This document shows, piece after piece, positions 53,651 to 63,014 of a stretch of 64,000 nucleotides of DNA (within the stretch, counting starts at the first letter, position 1; the number at the start of each line of letters is the position of its first letter). The position numbers and the translations under genes were made by a program. The notes under the pieces are model-generated. The model was not told the origin of the DNA, ran no database searches, and saw nothing but the letters and a program-made list of their open reading frames with translations. The DNA comes from Bombella favorum (lineage in GTDB: Bacteria; Pseudomonadota; Alphaproteobacteria; Acetobacterales; Acetobacteraceae), in the NCBI RefSeq assembly GCF_014048475.1, contig NZ_NWUS01000002.1, positions 248,001 through 312,000 of the forward strand, in the 5' to 3' direction.

Positions 53651-53944
53651 TCAGGCAACTTCCTTCAGGAAAACAACCTTTGAAGCCCCGCCCTCAACAA
53701 GGGTTTCAATGGCCTTGTTGAACACACGCCCATGCTCGGTCCCCATATGGGCCTTAAAGGCCGCCTCATCCCGGTAACTTTCCTCGACATGGAACAGGTC
53801 CGGCTCATCCTCCAGCGTATAGACGATAAACCGCACGCAACCCGGCTCGGCCCGCACATTTTCGGCCAGGGCTGTCAGCAGGCTAGCAACCTTCTCCCGA
53901 TGGCCGGGGAGTGCTCTCATGGTGGCATAGAGGCTCTTGGTCAT
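53651..53944 (-). CDS. Antibiotic biosynthesis monooxygenase-like (YgiN-type)
   Basis: A protein of 97 residues with the ABM ferredoxin-like fold: KSLYATMRALPGHREKVASLL, ENVRAEPGCVRFIVYTLEDEPD, VEESYRDEAAFKAHMGTEHG and FNKAIETLVE. Small YgiN-like members are dimers that oxidise quinols or act on heme-like compounds without cofactor. The target is not clear. It stands alone, convergent with the reductase gene. The region upstream (53945-54023) holds nothing else. Confidence 0.88.
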   Translation of the reverse strand: MTKSLYATMRALPGHREKVASLLTALAENVRAEPGCVRFIVYTLEDEPDLFHVEESYRDEAAFKAHMGTEHGRVFNKAIETLVEGGASKVVFLKEVA

Positions 53945-54023
53945 GACATTTTTTCCCTTCTTCCCTTATGAAGCCCCACCATCATGCCACAATAGGGCAG
54001 AAACCTGATACAGCCTGACATAG

Positions 54024-54052
54024 AAAAAGGCCGGAGCAATGCCCCGGCCTTT
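54024..54052 (-). terminator. typA terminator
   Basis: On the minus strand AAAGGCCGG and CCGGCCTTT (54026-54034 with 54044-54052) pair, with a T-run after, 29 bases past the typA stop. Confidence 0.88.
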
Positions 54053-54080
54053 CCGTATTTCCCGAAACGGATGCTAAGCC

Positions 54081-55901
54081 TTAGCCCTTTGCACCACGAG
54101 CGGCACGCTTGCGCTCGTGCGGGTCCAGATAACGCTTACGCAGACGGATAGCAGACGGTGTAACTTCCACCAGCTCATCATCTTCGATGTAGGCAATAGC
54201 CTGCTCAAGGCTCATCTTGCGGGGCGGAACCAGCACGACGGCATCATCCTTACCGGAGGCACGCATGTTTGTGAGCTTCTTCTCACGCACGGCGTTCACT
54301 TCCAGATCATTCTCACGAGAATGCTCACCAAGGATCATGCCGGTGTAGATCTTCTCACCCGCATCCACGAAGAGCGTCCCACGATCCTGAAGGGAGAACA
54401 GCGCATACGGCGTTGTCGCACCATCCTCGGCAGAGATCAGGGAGCCATTGCGGCGACCTTCAATCGCACCAGCATGCGGCTGGTAGGAATGGAAGAGACG
54501 GTTCATCAGACCGGACCCACGGGTGTCGGTCAGGAACTCGCCGTGATAGCCGATCAGACCACGAGACGGGATCATGAATGTCAGGCGGACCTTGTCACCA
54601 CCGGACTGACGCATGTCCTGCATCACACCCTTACGCAGAGACATCTTCTCCACGACCACGCCGGAATAAGGCTCGTCCACGTCGATGACGACTTCCTCGA
54701 ACGGCTCTTCCTGCTCACCCGTTTCCGGATTCTCACGGAACAGCACACGGGGACGACCGATGGTCAGCTCGAAGCCTTCACGGCGCATGTTCTCGATCAG
54801 AACGCCCAGCTGAAGCTCACCACGACCAGCCACCTCGAACGCCTCGCTTTCCGGGCTGTCCGTCACCTTGATGGCCACGTTGCCTTCCGTCTCCTTAAAG
54901 AGGCGGTCACGGATCTGACGAGACGTTACCTTCTTGCCTTCACGACCACCCAGCGGACCGTCATTGATGCGGAAGGTCATGGAGAGGGTCGGCGGGTCGA
55001 TCGGTGTGGAGGGCAGCGGCTCCTCGATGGACGGCTCGGCCAGCGTGTCAGGAATGGTAGCCTCGGAAAGACCAGCAATGGCGACAATATCACCAGCTTC
55101 AGCTTCCTCGACGGGCACACGGTCCAGACCACGGAAGGACAGCAGCTTGGTGATACGGCCTGTCTCAACCACGCTACCATCGGCACGGAGGGCACGGATC
55201 GGCATGTTCACCTTAGCACGGCCCTGCTCGATACGGCCTGTCAGGATACGACCAAGGAAGTTGTCGCTCTCCAGAATGGTGGAGACCATGGCGAACGGCT
55301 TGTCCTTATCCAGCCCCGGGCTCGGAACATGCTTAAGGACGAGGTCGAACAGCGGATGCAGGTTCTCGCGCGGGCCTTCCAGCTCTGTATCCGCCCAGCC
55401 CTGACGGCCAGAAGCGTAAAGCATGGGGAAGTCCAGCTGCTCATCATTGGCACCAAGGGCAGCGAAGAGGTCGAACACCTCATCGTGCACCTCGTCCGGG
55501 CGAGCATCGCCACGGTCCACCTTATTAACGACAACCATCGGGCGCAGGCCACGGGCCAGAGCCTTACCCAGCACGAATTTTGTCTGCGGCAGGGCACCCT
55601 CAGCGGCATCCACCAGAATCACAGCACCATCCACCATGCTCAGGATGCGCTCCACCTCACCGCCGAAGTCGGCGTGGCCCGGTGTGTCGATGATGTTGAT
55701 GCGGGTGTTCTTCCACACCACAGAGGTACATTTGGCGAGAATGGTAATCCCGCGCTCACGCTCGAGATCATTGCTATCCATCGCACGCTCGGTGACGGCC
55801 TGATTCTCACGGAAAGTACCAGACTGCTGGAGTAGCTGATCTACGAGTGTTGTTTTCCCATGATCGACATGGGCAATAATGGCAATGTTACGGATGTCCA
55901 T
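54081..55901 (-). CDS. typA: Ribosome-associated GTPase TypA/BipA
   Basis: A protein of 606 residues. The GTP motifs are AHVDHGKTTLV (10-20), DTPGHADFGGEVERI and NKVDRGDARPDEV. Beta-barrel, EF-G III and V-like domains follow, and the C-terminal domain of TypA has VPPRKMSLEQAIAYIEDDELVEVTP. It binds the ribosome under stress and helps assembly of the large subunit at low temperature. Length and motifs are normal. The start is the first ATG (MDIRNIAIIAH). Queuosine gene queF is divergent, 154 bases away. Confidence 0.97.
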   Translation of the reverse strand: MDIRNIAIIAHVDHGKTTLVDQLLQQSGTFRENQAVTERAMDSNDLERERGITILAKCTSVVWKNTRINIIDTPGHADFGGEVERILSMVDGAVILVDAAEGALPQTKFVLGKALARGLRPMVVVNKVDRGDARPDEVHDEVFDLFAALGANDEQLDFPMLYASGRQGWADTELEGPRENLHPLFDLVLKHVPSPGLDKDKPFAMVSTILESDNFLGRILTGRIEQGRAKVNMPIRALRADGSVVETGRITKLLSFRGLDRVPVEEAEAGDIVAIAGLSEATIPDTLAEPSIEEPLPSTPIDPPTLSMTFRINDGPLGGREGKKVTSRQIRDRLFKETEGNVAIKVTDSPESEAFEVAGRGELQLGVLIENMRREGFELTIGRPRVLFRENPETGEQEEPFEEVVIDVDEPYSGVVVEKMSLRKGVMQDMRQSGGDKVRLTFMIPSRGLIGYHGEFLTDTRGSGLMNRLFHSYQPHAGAIEGRRNGSLISAEDGATTPYALFSLQDRGTLFVDAGEKIYTGMILGEHSRENDLEVNAVREKKLTNMRASGKDDAVVLVPPRKMSLEQAIAYIEDDELVEVTPSAIRLRKRYLDPHERKRAARGAKG

Positions 55902-56054
55902 GAACGATCTTTCAGGAAGTGACAGATTGGGACAGAATGATGCCCTTACTGCACCGAAACTGATTTTTTTGCAAATCCGAACCGTGTATTAACCCCGTAC
56001 AGCATCAGATTTTATGCCTTCATTTTTTCATTCCTGCGGCAAAGGACCAGTTTC

Positions 56055-56543
56055 ATGACCGATCACACGCCCAAAGGCCCCACCGCTCCCGGCACGGAAA
56101 AACTCAGCCAACTTGGTCGCCAGACCATCCAGCCGGAGTCGCCCGATGTTGCCGAGCTGGAACGTGTCCCAGCCCCCCATAAGGGACGGCGTTATGTTGT
56201 CCGCTTTACCGCACCAGAATTCACATCCCTCTGCCCAGTGACAGGCCAGCCGGATTTTGCCCATATCGTCATCGACTACATCCCGCGGGACTGGATTGTG
56301 GAGAGCAAGTCTCTCAAACTCTATCTCACTAGCTTCCGCAATCACGGGGCCTTCCATGAGGATTGTTCTGTAACCATCGCCACACGCCTTGTAGAGCTGC
56401 TAGACCCAGAATGGCTGCGTATCGGGGCCTACTGGTACCCCCGTGGCGGTATGCCGATTGATGTCTTCTGGCAAACAGGCCCTGCCCCGGCTGATGTTTG
56501 GATTCCTGCACAGGATGTTCCCGGCTACCGGGGCCGCGGCTAA
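56055..56543 (+). CDS. queF: NADPH-dependent 7-cyano-7-deazaguanine reductase QueF
   Basis: A protein of 162 residues of the short (YkvM-like) type. The catalytic Cys lies in [20 protein letters not shown] with the Asp a few residues on. [20 protein letters not shown] and [20 protein letters not shown] complete the site. It reduces preQ0 to preQ1 for queuosine in tRNA. The other queuosine genes are not nearby. No preQ1 riboswitch is recognised in the 153 bases upstream. A hairpin (56555-56578) follows. Confidence 0.95.
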   Translation: MTDHTPKGPTAPGTEKLSQLGRQTIQPESPDVAELERVPAPHKGRRYVVRFTAPEFTSLCPVTGQPDFAHIVIDYIPRDWIVESKSLKLYLTSFRNHGAFHEDCSVTIATRLVELLDPEWLRIGAYWYPRGGMPIDVFWQTGPAPADVWIPAQDVPGYRGRG

Positions 56544-56554
56544 AACCGCAATGA

Positions 56555-56583
56555 AGGGCACGGACCAAACCGTGCCCTATTTC
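56555..56583 (+). terminator. queF terminator
   Basis: AGGGCACGG (56555-56563) and CCGTGCCCT (56570-56578) form a perfect 9-bp stem with a six-base loop, followed by ATTTCTCC. Confidence 0.7.
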
Positions 56584-56588
56584 TCCCC

Positions 56589-57944
56589 TCAGAAACCGAG
56601 CGTCACATCCCCGCCAATCAAGATACGATTCTGATGCCGGAAATCAGCAAAAGGGCGAGTGTTGTTGAGCGAACGATCAAACCGAATTTCTGGGCGGATC
56701 TGAAGCAACTTGATGTGATGGCCGATATTCGGCCGCCAGACGGCGTTAAAAGACAAATCGCCATACGTAGTCGCGGGGGCGGTGTAAGTGCGTGCGGGCA
56801 GGCCCAACAGTGACCGCCCATACCCCGTATCTTCCGGGTACTGCACGACGAATTGACCCGTACTGTCCCGATATACTTCTGCTCTAGCGTTAAAGGTCAG
56901 GGTCGAGGTTGCTGCATAGGCCCCCCAAACAACGCCACTCCATGTGTTGGCATCCAGCCCTTCATCATGCACCTGCGTAGCCTCGGCTGTCAGGCTCCAT
57001 TTGGGATTGATCTGCCATGTAGCGTTGATGTCATTCCAAAAACGCTGTGCCTCATGCGCCCGGTGGCTACCCAGCAGGCGGCGGGGGTCTTCTGGCCCGA
57101 CACGCAGCAGATAGGTCACGGACAAGGCACCACCAGCCAACTGACTGGCATTGAACCCCACATAACCTGCTGGCTCACCATTATTATTCCCACGGCCAAA
57201 GGACTTCTGATTCCCTGCATCCATCCCAAACAAAACGGCATAATGGGAGTTCAGATGCCATTGCCCATAAAAACCAACATGCTCAAAAGGATTGGAATAC
57301 TGCGCCGTGTAGGACATGGTGTAAAAAGCACGTCCTGCCGGGTTCAGCACTTCCACCCCCATGGGGGACGAAAGAATCCCAAGCTGCATATCCAATCCGT
57401 CTTTTGTCAGCCACGGCATATGCAGAGCGATGTTCGCCTGAATGGGCGTTAACTGATAACGGTGATGGTCCAGCCAGCGGTCAGAAATCCCTGTGGTAAT
57501 GTACGCTCTGGCATCGGAGCCATAAAGCATCTGGATATTAGCCCCAAGACCATAACCATCACCAATCGAATCCACGGGTTTTGTGATCGTCAAAGCAACC
57601 TGATTGAGCATCCCCGTATCGCTGTGGGACTGGAGAAGCTGGCCAAAATTCATGCCATTATCAGGGTGGCCCGTATTGGCCATCGCCCCACCTTCTACCT
57701 GCAAGCCAACATCAATGTCGGAGAACCAGCTTTTCCCTGCTGAAGGCACTGTGGCAGGCTGTACAGCACTAGGTGCCGCTACCGGTGCTGGAGATGAGAC
57801 TACCGCACCTGAAGAAGCAGAGCCGGCCTGCGTAGCCTGAACGGACCCACCTTGCTCGCTAGGGGCGGCCTGTGCGCCCTCCACACCCAGATCGACCCCG
57901 CCACACAAGCTCATCATCATTACAACATACCGCCAGTGCTGCAT
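56589..57944 (-). CDS. Outer-membrane beta-barrel porin (OmpL-like, BBP2 type)
   Basis: A protein of 451 residues. A signal peptide (about 1-27, ending ...VEGAQA) is followed by a low-complexity Ala/Ser/Pro-rich linker (about 28-65). The barrel (about 70-451) has the pattern of the DUF1597/BBP2 family: DIDVGLQVEGGAMANTG, LTITKPVDSIGDGYGLGANI, ISDRWLDHHRYQLTPIQAN, and a C-terminal strand ending GGDVTLGF with the aromatic last residue of outer-membrane proteins. The substrate is unknown. The start at 57944 has AGGTGGG upstream. An OprB porin gene lies upstream on the same strand. Confidence 0.75.
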   Translation of the reverse strand: MQHWRYVVMMMSLCGGVDLGVEGAQAAPSEQGGSVQATQAGSASSGAVVSSPAPVAAPSAVQPATVPSAGKSWFSDIDVGLQVEGGAMANTGHPDNGMNFGQLLQSHSDTGMLNQVALTITKPVDSIGDGYGLGANIQMLYGSDARAYITTGISDRWLDHHRYQLTPIQANIALHMPWLTKDGLDMQLGILSSPMGVEVLNPAGRAFYTMSYTAQYSNPFEHVGFYGQWHLNSHYAVLFGMDAGNQKSFGRGNNNGEPAGYVGFNASQLAGGALSVTYLLRVGPEDPRRLLGSHRAHEAQRFWNDINATWQINPKWSLTAEATQVHDEGLDANTWSGVVWGAYAATSTLTFNARAEVYRDSTGQFVVQYPEDTGYGRSLLGLPARTYTAPATTYGDLSFNAVWRPNIGHHIKLLQIRPEIRFDRSLNNTRPFADFRHQNRILIGGDVTLGF

Positions 57945-58040
57945 GATCCATCCCACCTATTGTTCCGCTTCCGTAAGTATATCCATCTTCTGAAAAACGG
58001 AACAACAGCAAAAACGACCTTCGGCTCAAAAACTAGACAC

Positions 58041-58073
58041 AAAAAAGGGGACCGCACAGTCAGGCAGTCCCCT
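58041..58073 (-). terminator. oprB terminator
   Basis: On the minus strand AGGGGAC and GTCCCCT (58046-58052 with 58067-58073) pair and six T follow, 22 bases past the stop. Confidence 0.88.
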
Positions 58074-58094
58074 CTATCCGTCTTTCATCCCCAC

Positions 58095-59684
58095 TTAGAA
58101 AGAAATGGACGATTCCAGATCAATCAGCATGGCGTCCTTGTACCGCTTCACAGCTCCCGGGCTCCAAAGATACTGAAGCCCCGGCCGCAAAAGCAGCCAG
58201 CGTGTGGGGCGATACCCGTAATTAAGCTCGATGGCTTCTTCCGAATGTGGAGCATATAGCCCAGCACCCCGCCCCGTGTGCTGGAGATGTTCTATCCAAT
58301 GTGTAACCTTCGGGTTAGCCCAAAGGGCTTTCATGCCGAAGCTGATCGTATCATCGGGGCGGCTAGCAAAGGTACCTTTACGGGTGATACCAGCCGTCAC
58401 GAAATAAGGGGCAATGGCCGTACGGGGATCACCCCATGTGAAGGAAGCAAAAAATGCTGTGCCACGATGCGGGTCTGCACCATCACGCTGCAACATACGG
58501 TCGAACTGGAACCACCCACCAAATCGCCCCCGCACCTTGGAGACTGGTGCGTCCTGCGCTGCCGAGGCTGGGATGTTATAGGTTCCCATCTGGCCATAAA
58601 CGTTCTTGACCTCGGACGTATCCCAATAACCACCGATCTTTATGTTCGTCTGCAACGGGCCGCTATAATCATCACTGCCACCCTGATGCCAACCAAGCTG
58701 AAACGGCAAAAACGTGCCGGTCGCCCCATGTAGATTCATCTTCCAACCATTCCGCACACCGGAAATAGTCGGGTCCACACTGTAAGCCCCAAACTGCACC
58801 AAATAATGGTCATTCCCCGCCGGGTAGAGCTTGATCCACGCCCCCGGATGAGCCGTTGGGTAGAAGCCATAGCCTGAGTTCATGGCGATGGACTGCGGCA
58901 TACCGCATATGCCGTTATTCTGGAACTGGCAGTACAGGTTGGCCCCCCAATAGGTAGAAGACTGCTCAAAGTCATTCTCCGTATTGATCTCACCAACCTC
59001 GGTCTGCACATAGTTATTCCAGTGCATTTCCCAACTGAGACGGCCAAGGCGCATGGTTTCACCCGCGCCATAAATTTCCATCGGGCTATTAATGACGGGC
59101 AAGGTATTCCCCAACCCTGCCCCCTGACGGGCAAGAGTCAGGAAATGCAGCACACCAGCATTGAAGGCGACACCTGTCAGCTTCTTCAGATCGAAATCCA
59201 AAGACAGGGCTTCTTCATCCGCATAGCGGGCCGCACGGGATTTCCCCCCGAATGGATTACCTGCCGAATCCTGAAAATAACGCCCGCCCACCGTCACACC
59301 GTGATCGGCCAGCCAGCTCCGTGCGCCCCATGGGTCCCCGAAAAACCCATCCTGATTAACAAAATCATGCCAACTATTAGGGAAAAGCCCCTTCTGCTGC
59401 GCCGGGGCTGCCTGCTCGGAGGCCCCACGGGAAAAAGGATCTCCCGGGATCGGAAGCGGCACAGACCCGAAGGCCCGCTGCTCATCCGTTTTCGTGACAC
59501 CGTAATGCCCTGCCTTTAGCAGTTCCTGCCGTTGAGCCGGTGTAACATCACCAACGGAGCCCCCGCTCTGTCTGACAGCTGATGAAGCAGAGGCGGAATC
59601 CTGTGCAAAAACGGCATGACTCCCGAGCATCAAAGCAATACCCATTACTGCCGTACCAGCCGCCTTCTGCCACATTCCACGCAT
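58095..59684 (-). CDS. oprB: Carbohydrate-selective porin OprB
   Basis: A protein of 529 residues. A signal peptide (about 1-28, ending ...HAVFAQ) is followed by a flexible start. The OprB barrel begins near 105 (GDPWGARSWLADHGVTVGGRYFQ is split here by family insertions) and has GVAFNAGVLHFLTLARQGAG, LGRLSWEMHWNNYVQ, SIAMNSGYGFYPTAHPGAWI and the closing EAIELNYGYRPTRWLLLRPGLQY. OprB channels take up glucose and other sugars, fitting an acetic acid bacterium that oxidises sugars. It is transcribed toward the second porin with a terminator between. Confidence 0.93.
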   Translation of the reverse strand: MRGMWQKAAGTAVMGIALMLGSHAVFAQDSASASSAVRQSGGSVGDVTPAQRQELLKAGHYGVTKTDEQRAFGSVPLPIPGDPFSRGASEQAAPAQQKGLFPNSWHDFVNQDGFFGDPWGARSWLADHGVTVGGRYFQDSAGNPFGGKSRAARYADEEALSLDFDLKKLTGVAFNAGVLHFLTLARQGAGLGNTLPVINSPMEIYGAGETMRLGRLSWEMHWNNYVQTEVGEINTENDFEQSSTYWGANLYCQFQNNGICGMPQSIAMNSGYGFYPTAHPGAWIKLYPAGNDHYLVQFGAYSVDPTISGVRNGWKMNLHGATGTFLPFQLGWHQGGSDDYSGPLQTNIKIGGYWDTSEVKNVYGQMGTYNIPASAAQDAPVSKVRGRFGGWFQFDRMLQRDGADPHRGTAFFASFTWGDPRTAIAPYFVTAGITRKGTFASRPDDTISFGMKALWANPKVTHWIEHLQHTGRGAGLYAPHSEEAIELNYGYRPTRWLLLRPGLQYLWSPGAVKRYKDAMLIDLESSISF

Positions 59685-59883
59685 ACACTAGCCTTTATAG
59701 CCGTTGATCGGAGAGGGACCTGAAGGACAGACGCACCATGGCAGCCTTCAGCACGACAATGCCAGAACAGGCTACAGACAGCACCGCCGTAAGGGATAAC
59801 ACTGTCCCTTTAATAAAATTTATCGCTAACATCCAGTGATGAAATCTGTCTGTACCATATCGGTCCGATCTACAGCGTCAATT

Positions 59884-61452
59884 TCATGTGACTTCTTTTA
59901 CAATTTTCCCCTGTTGCTGATCACGATGCTGCCGCCCCAGACGGCGGGTAAGTGGCAGCAGAAGGGCCATGATGATGCACAGCCCCCCACACCCCAGAAA
60001 CAACCCTCTAAACAGGGCCACATAACCAGCCAAACTACCGCCAGCATCCGCCGGGACACTGGCAAGGTCCGCTACAAGACTACCCAGATACATGCCAATA
60101 CCCCAGAGCAGGAATAACGCTCCCATCAGAACCGCACTAATACGAGCCGGGGCATAACGGGCCACAATAGCCAGACCAAGCCCTATGGTCAGAAGCTCCC
60201 CGAGGGACATGGTGCCATAACCTGCCACCATCACCCATGGCGACACCAACCCCGCACTATGGCCAGACGCCACCCACCAAATGAAAAAGGCTAGCGTCAC
60301 CAAACCGTATCCCAACAGAATTTTCACCGCTGGAGAGGCATCATGCCCCTTGCTTGCATGACGCCGATACAGCCACGCCAACACTGGGCTGAACAGCATG
60401 ACAGCTATCGGATTCAGTGCCTGGAACTGCCCAGCGGACATAGTGAACAGCCGCCAAGGGCCCAGCTGATACACACCGGACACATCCCGCATGGCAAAGA
60501 GTGTCAGAGAGGTTTGCATCTGCTGATAAAAAATCTGATAGGCCATCGTCTGAGTACAAAGGATGTAAGTCAGCAAAAGGCCGGGTCTCTCACTCTCCTC
60601 TGCCCGCACATAAAGCCAGACCCAGAGCAAGATCAGCCCCCCTCCAGCCAGAATGATGCAAAGCCTAACCAAGGCCGGGCTGTGCAGCACCCATGTGCAA
60701 AAAGCCCAAACAGCCAGCAGAACAAGCAGGATTCCTCCACCCAGAGCACCTTTTCTCACAGGGCCGGACAAACGCTCCATCAATGGGATCGGCAGGGCTG
60801 TAGGTCCATGCTGTTTTAAGGCCTCAGCCACCCGCCCTGCTAGAAAGCGGCGCATCCGTCCGCCACGCACAGCATAATAGCCCAGCCCGACCAGAAGCCC
60901 CCCAGAGCACGCCAGAAAAGCCACAGCCGCCCCATAACGCTGCTGGAGCCATGGCATCAGCAACATGGAAACAGTCGAACCGACATTGATGGCCATATAG
61001 TAGAGCGTAAAGGCGGCATCCAGCGCTGTGCCATCCCCGGCATAGATGCGGCGTACTAATGTCCCCGCATTAGGTTTAAACAGCCCATTTGACAGGGCAA
61101 TTAGCGTCAATGCCGGGAGGAAAACATCCGGATAGCCAAGAGAGAGAGCCAGCATCCCATACCCTGCCGTCAGCCCAATGGCTCCCATGAGCATGGTCAA
61201 GCGTGACCCTAAGCACTGATCCCCAAGCAGCCCCCCCAATACTGGGAGACTGTACATAAGAAACCCCAACCCACCTTGCATGAGGTTAACGTCATGGTCA
61301 TGCATATGGAGCTGAACGACCATAAAGACGGTCAGAACGGCCTGCATCCCGTAATAACCGAAACGCTCCCATAGCTCGATGGCCATGACGACAGCAAAAG
61401 CTTGCCGCCGTGCGGATAGAAAATTCACCGCAGAGTGCTGTTGATCGGTCAT
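59884..61452 (-). CDS. POT-family proton-dependent oligopeptide transporter
   Basis: A protein of 522 residues with about 13-14 membrane helices. The POT signature is seen at the start (VMAIELWERFGYYGMQAVL, the ExxERFxYY motif), with GGLLGDQCLGSRLTML and FKPNAGTLVRRIYAGD afterwards. Members import di- and tripeptides with protons across the inner membrane. Length and helices look complete. A small hairpin (AAGGGA/TCCCTT, 59791-59810) lies past the stop, with about 200 bases before oprB that hold no gene. Confidence 0.92.
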   Translation of the reverse strand: MTDQQHSAVNFLSARRQAFAVVMAIELWERFGYYGMQAVLTVFMVVQLHMHDHDVNLMQGGLGFLMYSLPVLGGLLGDQCLGSRLTMLMGAIGLTAGYGMLALSLGYPDVFLPALTLIALSNGLFKPNAGTLVRRIYAGDGTALDAAFTLYYMAINVGSTVSMLLMPWLQQRYGAAVAFLACSGGLLVGLGYYAVRGGRMRRFLAGRVAEALKQHGPTALPIPLMERLSGPVRKGALGGGILLVLLAVWAFCTWVLHSPALVRLCIILAGGGLILLWVWLYVRAEESERPGLLLTYILCTQTMAYQIFYQQMQTSLTLFAMRDVSGVYQLGPWRLFTMSAGQFQALNPIAVMLFSPVLAWLYRRHASKGHDASPAVKILLGYGLVTLAFFIWWVASGHSAGLVSPWVMVAGYGTMSLGELLTIGLGLAIVARYAPARISAVLMGALFLLWGIGMYLGSLVADLASVPADAGGSLAGYVALFRGLFLGCGGLCIIMALLLPLTRRLGRQHRDQQQGKIVKEVT

Positions 61453-61511
61453 GAAAGCACGCTACTCCATTACGGGAAGGAAACTGATACTTCCCTCACA
61501 TAGCGCAAAAT

Positions 61512-61658
61512 TCAACCACCGGCGAGGTGGAACCCATCAACCTGCAAAATCCCCACCACGCCCAACACGCACACAGCCACGACAAACACAATGGCTACCA
61601 ATGCACCCAGAACGCTGGACTGCCTGACACGCTGCCAGAAAGACGCTCCCCAGACCAT
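61512..61658 (-). CDS. Small single-span membrane protein
   Basis: A protein of 48 residues: a basic start (FWQRVRQ), one long membrane helix (about 16-40, SVLGALVAIVFVVAVCVLGVV) and a short outside tail. The start at 61658 follows GGAGAAGAG; the frame extends to 61727 but those residues are not convincing. It lies 60 bases before the POT transporter in the same direction and may be co-transcribed. No family recognised. Confidence 0.4.
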   Translation of the reverse strand: MVWGASFWQRVRQSSVLGALVAIVFVVAVCVLGVVGILQVDGFHLAGG

Positions 61659-61813
61659 GGCCCTCTCTTCTCCCGCTTCGCCTCGCCCTTGTATGGGGCC
61701 AGCACCAGCATGGCAGAAACAGGCCACTCACACCTTACATAAACTGTGGAATGACCTGCACTACCCTTCACATAATTTCACACCCCGCCCGACAGGGCCG
61801 CCTGTGCCTGATG

Positions 61814-62737
61814 TCAGCTCTTTGCTTCCGCTTCTCCATCAGCTTCACGGCGCAGAAGGGCTTCTAGCTCTGGCGAGATAGTCCCCAGCGTGACACGCAA
61901 GGTCACCAGCAGGTTACCTGCCGCATGGTTCTTATCCGCAGCAATACCACGCCCTCCCAGCCGCAGGACCGTACCACTATCAGAATGCGGCTTAACCTTC
62001 AGCGCAACCGTTCCGGCAGGAGTGCGGACATGCACCTTGCCCCCCAGCACAGCTGTACGAAGGTCAACATCCTGCGTGACACGCAGATTACGACCCTCAC
62101 GCTTATAATAAGGGTCTTCAGCCACATGAATCTTCAGCAACACATCACCAGCAGGCCCGGGGCGACCATCCATACCAGGCTGCCCCGGCTGGCCTTTACC
62201 CTTCAGCCGAAGGGTTTTGCCATCCTCAATACCGGCCGGAATGGCGACGGCAACCTCACGCCCACCACTAAGGCTGACCTCACGACGAGTTCCAAGGGCA
62301 CACTCCTCCATGCTGATGCGCAACTCACCATGCAGGTCCTCACCCCGGCGGGGCCGGGAGGACCGAAAACCACCACCCCCGCCAAAAGCACCGAAAATAT
62401 CCCCTAGGTCCTCGGGGTTGAAGCCACCGCCAGAGAATCCCCCAAAGCCGCCAAAACCACCAGCACCGGCACCAGCCCCACCGCCGAAGCCACCACCAAA
62501 GGGGCCACGCACCTGACCATCCGCATCGATCTCGCCACGATCAAACTGGCCACGCTTTTCCTCGTCTCCAATAATCTCGTACGCCTTGCCGATCTCCTTG
62601 AAGCGTTCCTCGGCCTTGGTATCACCGGGGTTACGATCAGGGTGATACTGCTTGACTAGCCGACGGTAGGCACTGCGGATTTCCTTTTCCGAAGCCGTAT
62701 TGCTTACGCCAAGAACCTTATATGGGTCAGTCGCCAT
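61814..62737 (-). CDS. DnaJ-type co-chaperone, CbpA-like
   Basis: A protein of 307 residues. The J domain (about 4-67) has QYHPDRNPGDTKAEERF with HPD at 32-34. A Gly/Phe-rich part (about 78-130) leads to the two C-terminal peptide-binding domains (about 135-290, GELRISMEECALGTRREVS, GKGQPGQPGMDGRPGPAGDV, DLRTAVLGGKVHVRTP). The zinc-finger cysteines of class A DnaJ are absent, so it is class B. It brings substrates to DnaK and stimulates ATP hydrolysis. Its ATG overlaps the stop of a 52-residue gene upstream (TAATG), so the two are translated together. Confidence 0.93.
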   Translation of the reverse strand: MATDPYKVLGVSNTASEKEIRSAYRRLVKQYHPDRNPGDTKAEERFKEIGKAYEIIGDEEKRGQFDRGEIDADGQVRGPFGGGFGGGAGAGAGGFGGFGGFSGGGFNPEDLGDIFGAFGGGGGFRSSRPRRGEDLHGELRISMEECALGTRREVSLSGGREVAVAIPAGIEDGKTLRLKGKGQPGQPGMDGRPGPAGDVLLKIHVAEDPYYKREGRNLRVTQDVDLRTAVLGGKVHVRTPAGTVALKVKPHSDSGTVLRLGGRGIAADKNHAAGNLLVTLRVTLGTISPELEALLRREADGEAEAKS

Positions 62738-62895
62738 TACTGTCCTGCATCCTCCAGATCCGTATCATCCAACAGGTCGATCAGCACGGCCAAAACCCTG
62801 CTTTTGGAGTAGCCTTCTGCCTCCGCCTCCTTGATGAGAGTCCGCACCCGGGGGCGCAGAAAATCGGCGGCTGACTGTGCTGGCGTACCTGTCAT
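62737..62895 (-). CDS. 52-residue protein coupled to the DnaJ-type gene
   Basis: From ATG 62895 the frame reads MTGTPAQSAADFLRPRVRTL, then KEAEAEGYSKSRVLAVLIDL and a very acidic end, stopping with TAA at 62737-62739. The stop shares its bases with the downstream start (TAATG), a strong sign of coupled translation. AAGG lies about eight bases before the ATG. The product is a small, all-helical, charged protein without membrane segment. No family recognised; it could be an adaptor or antitoxin-like regulator of the chaperone. Confidence 0.6.
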   Translation of the reverse strand: MTGTPAQSAADFLRPRVRTLIKEAEAEGYSKSRVLAVLIDLLDDTDLEDAGQ

Positions 62896-63014
62896 GGGAA
62901 AAACCTTTCTTTTCTAAAGAAGTGGTGTGCCTATAAGGTAAGGTCAATAGAAAACGAGGTTTTGCCTCTGCATTTCCCGCAACTCTACCCAACCTTACCG
63001 GAAGACAGTTCTCC

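Noticed and set aside
54117-55835. Long open frame opposite typA (572 codons)
   Set aside because: It lies wholly antisense to a strongly conserved GTPase gene and its translation lacks recognisable domains; long antisense frames are common opposite GC-rich conserved genes.
55902-56054. preQ1 riboswitch before queF
   Set aside because: I looked for the compact preQ1-I pattern and found no matching stem with its A-rich tail.
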